Positions 25,993 through 35,287 of a stretch of DNA of 64,000 nucleotides are shown here, one piece after another. The position numbers were made by a program, and so were the translations under genes. Origin of the DNA: an uncultured Salinicoccus sp. GTDB taxonomy: Bacteria; Bacillota; Bacilli; Staphylococcales; Salinicoccaceae. The stretch spans positions 124,001 to 188,000 of the forward strand of contig CANLWV010000002.1 in the NCBI GenBank assembly GCA_947494965.1, in the 5' to 3' direction. The notes beneath the pieces were generated by a model. That model did no database searches. It was not told where the DNA came from and was given only the letters and a program-made list of their open reading frames with translations. Every line of letters begins with the position of its first letter. Within the stretch, counting starts at the first letter, position 1.

Positions 25993-26798
25993 TCTTCAAA
26001 AACCTTTCTCTTATAAGTGGTGGTTTCATCGGGAAATTCCGAATTCTTTACGGCCTGTACATAAGCCGAGAGGCCTTCTACCCCAGCAGTATTGAAATCT
26101 GCATACGACCTGACGAACTTCGGCAGGCGTTCGGTGCCATACTGGAGCAGATCGTGATAGACCAGCACTTGTCCATCCACCTCTTTACCTGCGCCGATGC
26201 CGATGGTGGGTATTGTGAGGGCTTCCGTCACCCTCTGGGCTAGATCTGATGGAATCGCCTCAAGTACAAGCAATGATGCACCAGCGGCCTCCATTGCCTT
26301 GGCGTCTTCAATCAGCTGCATGGCCGCTTCCTGGGTGTCGGCCTGCATCTTAAATCCTGTCACGCCGACTGACTGCGGTGTCAGTCCCAAGTGCGCGACG
26401 ATTGGTACACCGGCCCGCACTGCCCGTTTGACGACGGGCAGGCAATCTACGCCTTCAAGTTTGATGGCATTGGCGTCTGTCTGCTGATAAAGCGACAGAA
26501 CATTTCTTACGCTTGTATCATCATCCGCGTGATACGTACCAAATGGCATGTCGACCACCATATATGTGTCTGGGGCACCCCGCCTGACAGCTTTGGCATG
26601 ATGGATCATATCTCCGGTCGTCACCTGCACCGTGCTTTTGTATCCAAGCACCGTCATGCCGAGTGAGTCACCGACAAGCAGCATGTCCATCCCTGCTGCC
26701 TCGCTTTGTTTTGCACTCGGATAATCATAGGCGGTCACCATGGTGATCTTTTCGCCATTTTGTTTCATCTGACTCCATTCACTGGTTGTTTTCATCAT
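25989..26798 (-). CDS. panB: 3-methyl-2-oxobutanoate hydroxymethyltransferase
   Basis: First committed step of pantothenate synthesis, transferring a hydroxymethyl group from methylene-tetrahydrofolate to ketoisovalerate. The 269-residue protein has the metal-binding [14 protein letters not shown] segment and [14 protein letters not shown] and ADFNTAGV motifs typical of PanB. It heads panBCD and is divergent from panE across an 85-bp AT-rich spacer that should hold both promoters. Confidence 0.97.
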   Translation of the reverse strand: MMKTTSEWSQMKQNGEKITMVTAYDYPSAKQSEAAGMDMLLVGDSLGMTVLGYKSTVQVTTGDMIHHAKAVRRGAPDTYMVVDMPFGTYHADDDTSVRNVLSLYQQTDANAIKLEGVDCLPVVKRAVRAGVPIVAHLGLTPQSVGVTGFKMQADTQEAAMQLIEDAKAMEAAGASLLVLEAIPSDLAQRVTEALTIPTIGIGAGKEVDGQVLVYHDLLQYGTERLPKFVRSYADFNTAGVEGLSAYVQAVKNSEFPDETTTYKRKVFEE

Positions 26799-26883
26799 AC
26801 TGCTCCTTTTATTTAAAGCCTATTATATTATAATTAGTTTACCATATATTTGGATGGTCGAAATACGTCGGGAGGATTAAAAA

Positions 26884-27756
26884 ATGAAAATTGCAGTTAT
26901 AGGCATAGGTGCTGTGGGCAGTATCGTCGCCCGAGAGCTGAAGATGCTCGATTATGATACGGTGCTGTTCGGCAGGCAGCCGAAATCCGGATTCACCATT
27001 TCTGAAGCGGGAGAGGAACATTTCTATCCCTACAGGATAGAGACGATGGATGCCTATCAGGGCGGATCGTTTGATGTGGTATTCATTGCGGTAAAGGCGA
27101 CGGCGTTGAGAGGCATCAGCCAGACTTTCCACCCTCTCATCAATGGGGAAACGGAGGTCATCCTATGTGAGAACGGCATGGGCTATGAGCACTATTTCAA
27201 TCGCCCGGTGCCTGCAGTGGTATATATCAGTGGACAGAAGAAAAACGACATAATTGAACATTTCCAGGATGCCACGCTACTCATTGAGGATGACCCCCAT
27301 CCCAATCTTGATCGTTTGATTACAGCATTGGAAAAACATCCCGAGACACAATTGGAGATAAAGAAAAGCGAAGATTTCGAACGCATCCGCTATGAAAAGC
27401 TGCTGATCAATCTCGGCATCAACTCTGTAACGGCTTTGTCAAAAAACACATCGAAGATCTTTGATCTGCAGTCTGTGACACAATTGACCCGTGCCCTTCT
27501 TGAGGAAGGTGTGGCCATCGTCAATAGCGAGCGGGAAATCGTGTCGCCGGAATTTATAGATAGGGCCATGACAATCTACAAAAATTATAATCCGGATATG
27601 GGGACGAGCATGTACTACGACGTCATGGCAGAGGTGGAAACGGAGTATGCCTATATCCAAAAGTATCTCCATGACAGGAAAGGGGCTCTTGAAACCCCCA
27701 CCCTGGACGTCATAGTCACCCTATTGGAAGCCTATCAATATAAGCGCGGATATTGA
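26884..27756 (+). CDS. panE: 2-dehydropantoate 2-reductase
   Basis: NADPH-dependent reduction of ketopantoate to pantoate, completing the pan pathway. The 290-residue protein has the N-terminal dinucleotide motif GIGAVGSIVA, FIAVKATAL and the catalytic-domain segment YEKLLINLGINSVTAL with the conserved lysine. GGGAGGA precedes the ATG. It is divergent from panBCD, so all four pathway genes are clustered here. Confidence 0.94.
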   Translation: MKIAVIGIGAVGSIVARELKMLDYDTVLFGRQPKSGFTISEAGEEHFYPYRIETMDAYQGGSFDVVFIAVKATALRGISQTFHPLINGETEVILCENGMGYEHYFNRPVPAVVYISGQKKNDIIEHFQDATLLIEDDPHPNLDRLITALEKHPETQLEIKKSEDFERIRYEKLLINLGINSVTALSKNTSKIFDLQSVTQLTRALLEEGVAIVNSEREIVSPEFIDRAMTIYKNYNPDMGTSMYYDVMAEVETEYAYIQKYLHDRKGALETPTLDVIVTLLEAYQYKRGY

Positions 27757-27836
27757 CTATATTGTGTCATTTCGTACATCTTGCTCCAGACGCATTTATT
27801 CATGCTAAAATAGGTGATCAGAAGGAGCGATTGATC

Positions 27837-28334
27837 ATGAAGAGACTGATATTACCATTTTTGTTGCTTATTTTCTTTGTTGCCGGATGCGGCGGTGAAG
27901 ATGGTCAAATGGACATAAAGGAAAAGGTTGATCAATACAGTGCAAATAAAGAAGCAGAAGCAGCCTCCATCACTGGTTCCGAATTGATCATCGGCGAAAA
28001 TCAGGAAGAGCGGTACGACTTGCCTGACCATGAATTTTTTGTATCGATCGCACCGTTCATCAATTACACGCACCCATGCGAATTCCATAGCCTGACAGGC
28101 TGTCAGGGTGAACTCGTATCCAAGGAGATACATGTAAAGATTACCGATGGAGAAGGAGAGGTCCATGTGGATGAAAATATGGAGACTCTTGAGAATGGCT
28201 TTATAGATCTGTGGCTGCCGCGGGACCGTGAATATGATATCACCATCACGTATGGCGACTATGAAACCGAGGGCTCGTTTTCAACATATGAGAATGATTC
28301 GACTTGCCTGACAGATTTCCAACTGGAGAAGTAG
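27837..28334 (+). CDS. CueP-like copper-binding lipoprotein
   Basis: A 165-residue lipoprotein with lipobox VAGC (Cys18). The start at 27837 is chosen because AAGGAG precedes it and the signal peptide begins MKRLILPFLL; the upstream in-frame ATG is rejected. The domain matches CueP, a periplasmic copper protein of Salmonella: APFINYTHPCEFHSLTGCQGE holds Cys81, His84 and Cys89, and STCLTDF supplies Cys157, giving the three-cysteine site. A role in extracytoplasmic copper buffering or thiol redox is inferred. No copper sensor gene is adjacent. Confidence 0.85.
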   Translation: MKRLILPFLLLIFFVAGCGGEDGQMDIKEKVDQYSANKEAEAASITGSELIIGENQEERYDLPDHEFFVSIAPFINYTHPCEFHSLTGCQGELVSKEIHVKITDGEGEVHVDENMETLENGFIDLWLPRDREYDITITYGDYETEGSFSTYENDSTCLTDFQLEK

Positions 28335-28467
28335 ACAGCATCCTTGCCGATGTGAACCCAAAAGCTCATTTTATGGATTCACGTCACAAGGATATTTTTC
28401 TGCACTTTTTTAGCCTAAACTTTCAATTTACGAAAGTTATTGGTTTAAAATAGCCCATTTAACATCG

Positions 28468-28512
28468 AAAAATGAACTTAATTAACTATCGTTATTGAAA
28501 GGTTCGTTTTTT
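28468..28512 (+). promoter_or_regulatory. Candidate PurR operator (two inverted PurBoxes)
   Basis: AAAAATGAACTTA (28468-28480) and the opposing GAAAGGTTCGTTTTTT (28497-28512) resemble the inverted CGAAC-type PurBoxes of Gram-positive PurR. The second overlaps the xpt promoter. The first has TGAAC rather than CGAAC, so it is a weaker match. Confidence 0.55.
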
Positions 28513-28522
28513 GTGTTATCAT
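28495..28522 (+). promoter_or_regulatory. xpt-pbuX promoter
   Basis: TTGAAA (28495-28500), a 16-bp spacer and TATCAT (28517-28522) place the transcript start just before the riboswitch. Confidence 0.6.
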
Positions 28523-28539
28523 AATAAGCATCTTGAATA

Positions 28540-28620
28540 CAAAGCACTCATATAATCGCAGGAATATGGCCTGCAAGTTTCTACCGGGGCGCCGTAAACG
28601 CCTTGACTATGAGTGAGTAA
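28540..28620 (+). ncRNA. Guanine-sensing purine riboswitch
   Basis: The aptamer matches the purine riboswitch core: CACTCATATAATCGCAGG, ATATGGCCTGCAAGTTTCTACCGGG in two blocks, GTAAACGCC and GACTATGAGTG. P1 pairs CACTCATA with TATGAGTG. The specificity base is C in GACTAT (position 74 in xpt numbering), indicating guanine, not adenine. A classical intrinsic terminator was not obvious by eye between the aptamer and xpt, so the mode of output is open. Confidence 0.95.
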
Positions 28621-28657
28621 CTCTTGTGCAACCACTTGAAGTCTGCTCATCTCATGA

Positions 28658-29286
<629 letters not shown>

Positions 29287-29287
<1 letters not shown>

Positions 29288-30591
29288 TGCAGATGTCTTC
29301 ACTTAAAAAACTTTCACTCGGCATCCAGCATATCCTTGCCATGTATGCCGGCGCGGTGGTCGTCCCTTTGATCGTCGGCGCCGCCATCGGCTTGACCCCC
29401 GCACAGCTCACCTACCTCATTGCCATCGATATCATGATGTGCGGCGTCGCAACAATCCTACAGGCCTGGAAAAGGCAATATTCGGGCATCGGACTCCCGG
29501 TCGTCCTTGGCTGTACATTTACTGCTGTTGGCCCGATGATTGCCATAGGCAATACTTACGGCATCCCTTCAATATACGGGGCAATCCTTGCTGCAGGTCT
29601 GTTCGTCATCATCATTGCGAAATATTTCAGCCGACTGATCAGATTCTTTCCGCCTGTGGTCACAGGTTCCGTAGTGACCATCATCGGAATTACTCTCGTG
29701 CCGGTCGCCATGCATGATATATCCGGTGGCCAGGGCAGTGCCGACTATGGATCCGGCCTGAATCTCGCACTTGGTTTCGGTACACTTGCAGTCATATTGG
29801 TGCTGTTCCGATTCGGGGAAGGCTTCCTGAAATCGATTGCCATACTATGCGGCATAGTGATCATGACTTTCATCAGTGGTTTTTTTGGAATGGTGGATTT
29901 CAGTGCAGTCAGTGCGGCCAGTTGGCTTCATCTTCCCAAAGTCTTCTACTTCGGGCTGCCCGAGTTCAATATAGTGCCTATAATGACGATGATGCTCGTG
30001 ACAATCGTCGGTCTGATAGAGGCGACTGGTGTCTACTTTGCCCTTGGAGACATATGCGATGAGGATATCGGACAAGAAGATTTGAAAAGAGGCTACAGGG
30101 CAGAGGGCTGGGCGATCCTGCTCGGTGGCATTTTCAATGCCTTCCCCTACACCACCTATTCCCAGAACGTCGGCCTCGTCCAGCTTTCAGGCATAAAAAG
30201 CAGACAAATCATCTATATTGCAGGCACCATGCTCATTCTGCTCGGTCTCGTTCCAAAAATCGGTGCTGTAGCAGTGGCAATTCCGACCCCGGTCCTTGGC
30301 GGTGCGATGCTGGCAATGTTCGGGATGGTTGTCTCATACGGCATCAAGATGCTTTCAAGAGTGGACTTTGAGGACCAGAACAATCTGATGATCGTTGCAA
30401 TATCGATCGGTATGGGCCTTGGCGTCACGGCTTTGCCCGACCTTTTTGCGATCGTGCCTGACAGTTTAGCTGTCATAACGGAAAGCGGCATCGTCCTCGG
30501 AAGCCTGACGGCGATTATACTCAATATTGCATTCAATGCCCGCTTGGGCTTCCTTAGACATAAAAGGCAGAACCGTCATATCATTGAATAG
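29287..30591 (+). CDS. pbuX: Xanthine permease
   Basis: NCS2-family nucleobase:cation symporter, about 434 residues with roughly 14 helices. Family features: QHILAMYAGAVVVPLIVG at the N-terminus, the conserved ALGDICDE segment after helix 7 and QNVGLVQLSGIKSR. GTG 29284, ATG 29287 and ATG 29293 are all in frame near the xpt stop; ATG 29287 sits 10 bases from GGAG. It is translationally coupled to xpt and shares its riboswitch control. Confidence 0.94.
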
Positions 30592-30692
30592 TATTACATT
30601 ATAAAAGAGGCGTCGCTTGGCAGGGACGCCTCTTTTATCGTTCAATCATTCCTTTTTCAGCCATTTCCATAAGGGCCACGGGTTAAAGCATA
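30562..30692 (+). repeat. Imperfect direct repeat, left copy (pbuX/gamma-lyase junction)
   Basis: It contains the real 3' end of pbuX, its terminator, and a decayed copy of the last about 18 codons of the methionine gamma-lyase gene (minus strand). The homologous copy is at 31443-31575. A block of about 32 bases beginning AAGGCAGAACCGTCATATCA is identical in both; the rest is about 80-85 percent identical. Confidence 0.85.
30601..30640 (+). terminator. pbuX terminator
   Basis: A 14-bp stem ATAAAAGAGGCGTC/GACGCCTCTTTTAT (30601-30614 with 30625-30638) follows the pbuX stop. Confidence 0.88.
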
Positions 30693-30733
30693 TACCACAC
30701 ATAAAAAGAGATCCCCTTTACAGGAGCCTGTGT

Positions 30734-31336
30734 TTACATAGAATTTCGATTTTGATATCCTTCGTCTTCCTCTTTTGAAATGTCGTCCACTTCGTCGAAA
30801 TGATTTTGGATATAGGTTTGTTCTTCTTTCTTCGACAATAGCCCGTACGCTTTTCCTTCGACTACTGCATGTGGTATATCAGGTTGTGTCAATATATTAT
30901 GTACCTTTACGGAATTGGAAAAATCGCCATTCTTCCATTCGAGCATTTCTTTATGTAGGAACGTTCTGTCTTTGACATCGTATTGTTCGAGTAAGTCAAT
31001 CACTTCGTCAAGTCGTTTTTCCGTAATTTTCAAGTGCCCCCATTTCTTCTCTGCTCGTACTTTTTGATGCGACATTCGATGAACCATATCGACGACTTTA
31101 TCTTCCACTTTTTCCGGCGCAGGCTCGACTTTGTCTTCGTACTTGAGGGCAGTTTCTTTGATCTTTTCCTTTTCCTCCAGAATGTCGGTATCATTCGGTG
31201 CCGAAAGATTAGCCTCCGGTTCGCCCTTTTCAACGCTTTCGGACGAACTTCCGATGCTAATGAATAAGATGACCAAGACGGCGGATGTAGTGATTACCAT
31301 AAAGGTTGAAATCGAAAATATGATTGCCTTTTTCAT
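30734..31336 (-). CDS. DUF6241-like membrane-anchored protein
   Basis: A 200-residue protein starting at the ATG at 31336 behind AAAGGGG. One N-terminal membrane helix (about 4-27) is followed by an acidic/lysine-rich linker (to about residue 85) and a globular domain with VHRMSHQKVRAEKKWGHLKI, EWKNGDFSNSVKVHN and GLLSKKEEQTYIQNHF. I recall this pattern as DUF6241 in Bacillales; no function is known. The gene sits exactly between two copies of a junction repeat, so it looks like an insertion between pbuX and the gamma-lyase gene. Confidence 0.78.
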   Translation of the reverse strand: MKKAIIFSISTFMVITTSAVLVILFISIGSSSESVEKGEPEANLSAPNDTDILEEKEKIKETALKYEDKVEPAPEKVEDKVVDMVHRMSHQKVRAEKKWGHLKITEKRLDEVIDLLEQYDVKDRTFLHKEMLEWKNGDFSNSVKVHNILTQPDIPHAVVEGKAYGLLSKKEEQTYIQNHFDEVDDISKEEDEGYQNRNSM

Positions 31337-31442
31337 TGAATCCCCTTTCTGATAGTTGTCCATGGCTACTATTTTCGATTTTAAATCATGACCAACATGC
31401 GTCAAGCCGTTTTGTTTACTTTTGGACTTCTTGTGTTTGATG

Positions 31443-31575
31443 ACAAAGGCAGAACCGTCATATCATTGAATAGTATTGGAATAAATAAAAGAGGCGGCCC
31501 CTATGGGGTCGCCTCTCCTATAGTTCAATCATTTCTTTTTCAGCCATTTCCAGAATGGCCATGGTCAAAGCATAG
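31443..31575 (+). repeat. Imperfect direct repeat, right copy (pbuX/gamma-lyase junction)
   Basis: It contains a decayed copy of the last codons of pbuX (QNRHIIE-stop is still readable, preceded by stops), a terminator, and the real 3' end of the gamma-lyase gene. Mirror situation to 30562-30692, with the DUF6241 gene between. Confidence 0.85.
31480..31515 (-). terminator. Terminator of the gamma-lyase gene
   Basis: A stem GAGGCGGCCCC/GGGGTCGCCTC (31491-31501 with 31505-31515, one G-U) is followed on the minus strand by TTTTATTTATT. Confidence 0.85.
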
Positions 31576-32768
31576 ACAACATGCTCGAAGACCAGCCCAC
31601 CCTGTACAAATACTGTGTAGGGACTTCTGATCGGTCCATCTGCGCTCAGTTCTAGGGATGCACCTTGGATGAATGTGCCTGCAGCCATGATGACCGGGTT
31701 TTCATAACCTGGTATATCATCCGGTATAGGCAGGAACTTGGAATTCACCGGGGATGCCTTCTGGATCATTTGGGTGAAAGTGATCATCTCTTCTTCCCTA
31801 TTGAATGTGACGCTCTGGATCAGATCTGTCCGCTCAGCATCCGGCAGTGGATCTGTCTTGAGTCCCACCGAAGCCAACAGGTGGCTCGTCAATACCGCAC
31901 CGTTAAGCCCTTCAATTACCGTGTGCGGAGCCAGGAAAAAGCCTTGATACATGTCTTTGAGGCCATCTAGGCTTGCCCCCATTTCTTTGCCTATTCCCGG
32001 TACGGTCAGCCGATAGCTTACCCGCGTAATGATATCCGTGTTGCCTGCGACATACCCTCCCATTGGCGCAATACCGCCGCCCGGGTTTTTGATCAGACTG
32101 CCGGCAATTACATCCGCTCCGGCTTCTATCGGTTCACGTGTCTCCACAAATTCACCGTAGCAGTTATCGACGAAGACAATCACTTCAGGATGCTGTTTTT
32201 TAATTTTTTGGATCATCTCTTCCATTTCAGCTATAGTCAGAGATTTGCGCATGCTGTAGCCCCGGGAGCGCTGTATCGCGACTATCTTGGTCTTTTCATT
32301 GATTGCCGCCATAATCGCCTCTTCATCAAAATGGTCGTCGACCAGATCTACAGAGCGGTATTCTACGCCCTTTTCCATCAGACTCCCGATATCGTCATGA
32401 CTTGTTCCTATCACCTTTTCCAAAGTATCATATGGCTCCCCGCTGATATAAAGCAACTCATCACCGGACTCAAGCAGTGATAGTAATACCAGGCTGATGG
32501 CATGCGTCCCTGAGATGATCTGGCTTCTGACCAGTGCATCTTCACTGCGGAACACTGCGCTGTAGATATCCTCGAGCTTATCCCGCCCTGTGTCATCGTA
32601 TCCGTAACCGGTCGTGCCGCTGAAGTCGCTTTCGGTGACGCCATTTTCATAGAACGCCGACATGACTTTATTGAAGTTCGCCTGTCCTATCTTTTTATTC
32701 TTTTTTATGATGGGGTCAATCTCTTCGACGGCGTCAGACACCATCTTCGCTATTTCAGTATGGTTCAC
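31518..32768 (-). CDS. Methionine gamma-lyase family PLP protein (YnbB-like)
   Basis: A 416-residue fold-type I PLP enzyme of the Met_gamma_lyase (PF06838) family, once called aluminum-resistance protein. Seen: SGTHAISLVLLSLL near residue 85, the aspartate segment FVDNCYGEFVE and the PLP lysine in AGSLIKNPGGGIAPMGGYVAG. The start is a GTG at 32768 behind AGGAG. It follows hflX with a 2-bp gap, the same order as Bacillus ynbA-ynbB. The natural substrate is not established. Confidence 0.9.
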   Translation of the reverse strand: MNHTEIAKMVSDAVEEIDPIIKKNKKIGQANFNKVMSAFYENGVTESDFSGTTGYGYDDTGRDKLEDIYSAVFRSEDALVRSQIISGTHAISLVLLSLLESGDELLYISGEPYDTLEKVIGTSHDDIGSLMEKGVEYRSVDLVDDHFDEEAIMAAINEKTKIVAIQRSRGYSMRKSLTIAEMEEMIQKIKKQHPEVIVFVDNCYGEFVETREPIEAGADVIAGSLIKNPGGGIAPMGGYVAGNTDIITRVSYRLTVPGIGKEMGASLDGLKDMYQGFFLAPHTVIEGLNGAVLTSHLLASVGLKTDPLPDAERTDLIQSVTFNREEEMITFTQMIQKASPVNSKFLPIPDDIPGYENPVIMAAGTFIQGASLELSADGPIRSPYTVFVQGGLVFEHVVYALTMAILEMAEKEMIEL

Positions 32769-32770
32769 AC

Positions 32771-34006
32771 TTATTCTCCTCTTTGAACGATTCTTCTACT
32801 CCAGTCTCCTGGTGGTTCGAAGCCTTTGAAGCTGTAGGATCCATCATCCTCATCCAAAAGCGCCTCTTCTACGATTGTATGACGTTTCAGGTCATAGACT
32901 TTCTGTGGCTCAGAGATTGGCAATGTGACATGGTAGGCTTCCATCGTCTCTTTCAGGAAATCTTCCAATATGCCCAAAATCTCTTCTCCAGCCATGTCCT
33001 TATTGACATAGGCATGCGGTTCTCCAGGCGTCAGATAACGCCCATCATCAATGTCCGTCTTGTTGAAGAACACGCATGACGGTATGTCATCCATCCCCAA
33101 CTGTTCGATCAGTTGCTTTACAGTATCGTAGTGGGTACCGAGCGCATCGGTGCTGTTGTCGATGACATGGATGATGAAATCACTGTCCGCCGCTTCCTCG
33201 AGCGTCGATTTAAAGCTTTCAATCAATGTCGTCGGCAAGTTTTGGATGAAGCCCACCGTATCCGATATGATGCACTCGAAACCAGAAGGCAATACAATCT
33301 GCCTCGTCTTAGGGTCAAGTGTGGCAAAGAGTGCATCTTCTTCAAACGTATCGCTTTTTGCCATTGTGTTGAACAGTGAAGATTTGCCTGCATTCGTATA
33401 GCCAATCAATGAAACCTTTACGACTTGGTTGCGCTTGCGCTGTGCCCGGTATCTCTCCCTATGGGCTTCAACCGTCTTCAACTGCTTCTTGATTTCTTTT
33501 ATACGCTGGTTGATATGCCTTCTATCGGTTTCCAGTTTCGTCTCCCCTGGCCCTCTTGTACCAATGCCACCCCCGAGGCGCGACAGATTGATGCCTTGAC
33601 CCTTCAACCTCGGTACGAGGTACTGGAGCTGTGCCAATTCGACTTGCAGTTGGCCTGCCTTCGAATGGGCACGCATACTGAATATGTCCAATATGACTTG
33701 TGTCCGGTCAATTACCTTAGTATCCATATAGGATTCAATGGAACGGTTCTGGCTTGCCGTGATTTCATCGTTGACGATGGTATAGTCTATCAGATCATCT
33801 TCCCCGTAGACTTCAGCCGTTTCAGTCAGAAAACCTGTACCTGCATAGGAGCGTGCATCGACCCGGGTCCTGTTCTGGATATGGACGCCGACAATCTCTA
33901 TACCGACGGATTCTGCCAGACTTTTCAACTCTTCCACCTCGGTGTCTATCGATGTGCGGTCCGGTGTATCGACTGCAATGATGACACCTTTATATATATG
34001 AGTCAT
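32771..34006 (-). CDS. hflX: GTPase HflX
   Basis: Ribosome-associated GTPase that splits stalled or stressed 70S ribosomes, 411 residues. The N-terminal HflX domain includes RTRVDARSYAGTGFL and the glycine-rich GQGINLSRLGGGIGTRGPGE split over residues about 150-170. G motifs: GYTNAGKSSLFN (G1), DTVGFIQNLP (G3) and NKTDID (G4). GGAGGTG precedes the ATG. It is the upstream gene of hflX-ynbB. Confidence 0.95.
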   Translation of the reverse strand: MTHIYKGVIIAVDTPDRTSIDTEVEELKSLAESVGIEIVGVHIQNRTRVDARSYAGTGFLTETAEVYGEDDLIDYTIVNDEITASQNRSIESYMDTKVIDRTQVILDIFSMRAHSKAGQLQVELAQLQYLVPRLKGQGINLSRLGGGIGTRGPGETKLETDRRHINQRIKEIKKQLKTVEAHRERYRAQRKRNQVVKVSLIGYTNAGKSSLFNTMAKSDTFEEDALFATLDPKTRQIVLPSGFECIISDTVGFIQNLPTTLIESFKSTLEEAADSDFIIHVIDNSTDALGTHYDTVKQLIEQLGMDDIPSCVFFNKTDIDDGRYLTPGEPHAYVNKDMAGEEILGILEDFLKETMEAYHVTLPISEPQKVYDLKRHTIVEEALLDEDDGSYSFKGFEPPGDWSRRIVQRGE

Positions 34007-34130
34007 TATGACACCTCCGAATTTTAATGCTGCTCTTTACTACGGTGTGCTTGTTCAGCCAACAGATGCTGGATTCCTAGATTACATTAACACATTTAAT
34101 TGCTTTAAAAAGTAACTCCACTGGAGGTTA

Positions 34131-34158
34131 AAAAAACATCCCACCTAGTGGGATGTCC
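34131..34158 (-). terminator. hfq terminator
   Basis: A stem ACATCCCA/TGGGATGT (34136-34143 with 34149-34156) is followed on the minus strand by a run of seven T. Confidence 0.88.
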
Positions 34159-34160
34159 TT

Positions 34161-34355
34161 TTATTTCGTAAATGTACTGATCGCATGCTTATAGATCAAA
34201 TGATCTTTGCCTCCGGAACTGAGCTGGATCACGTACTTATCGAAATCAATTACTGTACCCCGCATCTGAAACCCATTGACCAGGAATACCGTCACTTCCA
34301 CTTCAGTTTCCTTGAAGTCACTCAGGAATGTATCCTGCAAATTAAGACTTGCCAT
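34161..34355 (-). CDS. hfq: RNA chaperone Hfq
   Basis: A 64-residue Sm-like hexameric RNA chaperone. The start at 34355 gives the usual N-terminus MASLNLQDTFL. Sm1 has VTVFLVNGFQMRGTVIDFDKYVI, and Sm2 is the GKDHLIYKHAIST-type YKHAIS motif. GGAGAG precedes the ATG. It is 2 bp downstream of miaA, the near-universal arrangement. Gram-positive Hfq often has a modest phenotype. Confidence 0.96.
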   Translation of the reverse strand: MASLNLQDTFLSDFKETEVEVTVFLVNGFQMRGTVIDFDKYVIQLSSGGKDHLIYKHAISTFTK

Positions 34356-34357
34356 TT

Positions 34358-35287
34358 TTATCTCTCCTTCGCCTGCAGAAATTGATATATATCTTCCAAT
34401 ATTATATCCGTATCGACTACATCCAGATCGTACCATGTTACAGGCAGCTGATTTCTAAAAAATGTAAGTTGTCTTTTGGCATATTGCCTTGAATGTTGAA
34501 TGATCGCTTCTTTAACATCATCCAAAGTTCCATGTCCTTCAAAATAGGGCATAAATTCCTTATAGCCGATTGCCGCACTCGCTGTTTTCGATAAAGGGCC
34601 GCCATCCAGTAATTTACGAACTTCTGATTCAAGCCCCATCTCGAACATCTTTTCGACCCTTTCCCGGATTCGTCCATGAAGGACTTTACGGTTGCGTGTC
34701 AATCCTACTATAAATGTATCATATTTCATTTCATCTGTGTAGCCAGGGCCCGTCCTGTTGCTGATCCTGTTGCTCAGTTCGTGTTTCACCAAGGCTCGGA
34801 TCACCCGCTTGCGGTTGTTTGGATGGATGTCTTCTGCACTTTTCGGATCGATGCGCTGCAGCTGATTGTGCAGAACGGGGGTAGCCAGTTTTTCGAAGTG
34901 GCCAGTCAACCTTCTCTTTTCTTCATCATCTTCTTCATCGAATTCATAGCCGTACACCAGAGCGCGGATATAGTGTCCGGTCCCCCCTACTATAAAGGGG
35001 GTGCGGGCATCTTCATGGAATTCATCGATCAGATCCTCCACATGGTGTTGGAACTGGTGGACGGAGAATGTCGTATCAGGCGGCATGACATTGATCATGT
35101 AATGCTGGACGCCATCCATCTCTTCTTCTGTAATCTTTCCGGTGCCAATGTCCATGCCCTGATAGACCTGCATAGAGTCTCCACTAATGACTTCAAGGTC
35201 GAATCTTTTGGCGATCTCAACGGCCAGTGAAGATTTACCTACGGCCGTAGGCCCAACGAGTATCAGAAGTTTCTTCTTTTCAGACAT
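34358..35287 (-). CDS. miaA: tRNA dimethylallyltransferase
   Basis: Adds the isopentenyl group to A37 of tRNAs reading UNN codons. The 309-residue protein has P-loop GPTAVGKSSLAVEIA, EVISGDSMQVYQGMDIGT, GGTGHYIRAL and the C-terminal IQHSRQYAKRQLTFFRNQ motif. It overlaps the upstream hydrolase by 8 bp and is followed by hfq. The companion methylthiotransferase gene miaB, usually upstream of ricA in staphylococci, is not in this window. Confidence 0.96.
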   Translation of the reverse strand: MSEKKKLLILVGPTAVGKSSLAVEIAKRFDLEVISGDSMQVYQGMDIGTGKITEEEMDGVQHYMINVMPPDTTFSVHQFQHHVEDLIDEFHEDARTPFIVGGTGHYIRALVYGYEFDEEDDEEKRRLTGHFEKLATPVLHNQLQRIDPKSAEDIHPNNRKRVIRALVKHELSNRISNRTGPGYTDEMKYDTFIVGLTRNRKVLHGRIRERVEKMFEMGLESEVRKLLDGGPLSKTASAAIGYKEFMPYFEGHGTLDDVKEAIIQHSRQYAKRQLTFFRNQLPVTWYDLDVVDTDIILEDIYQFLQAKER

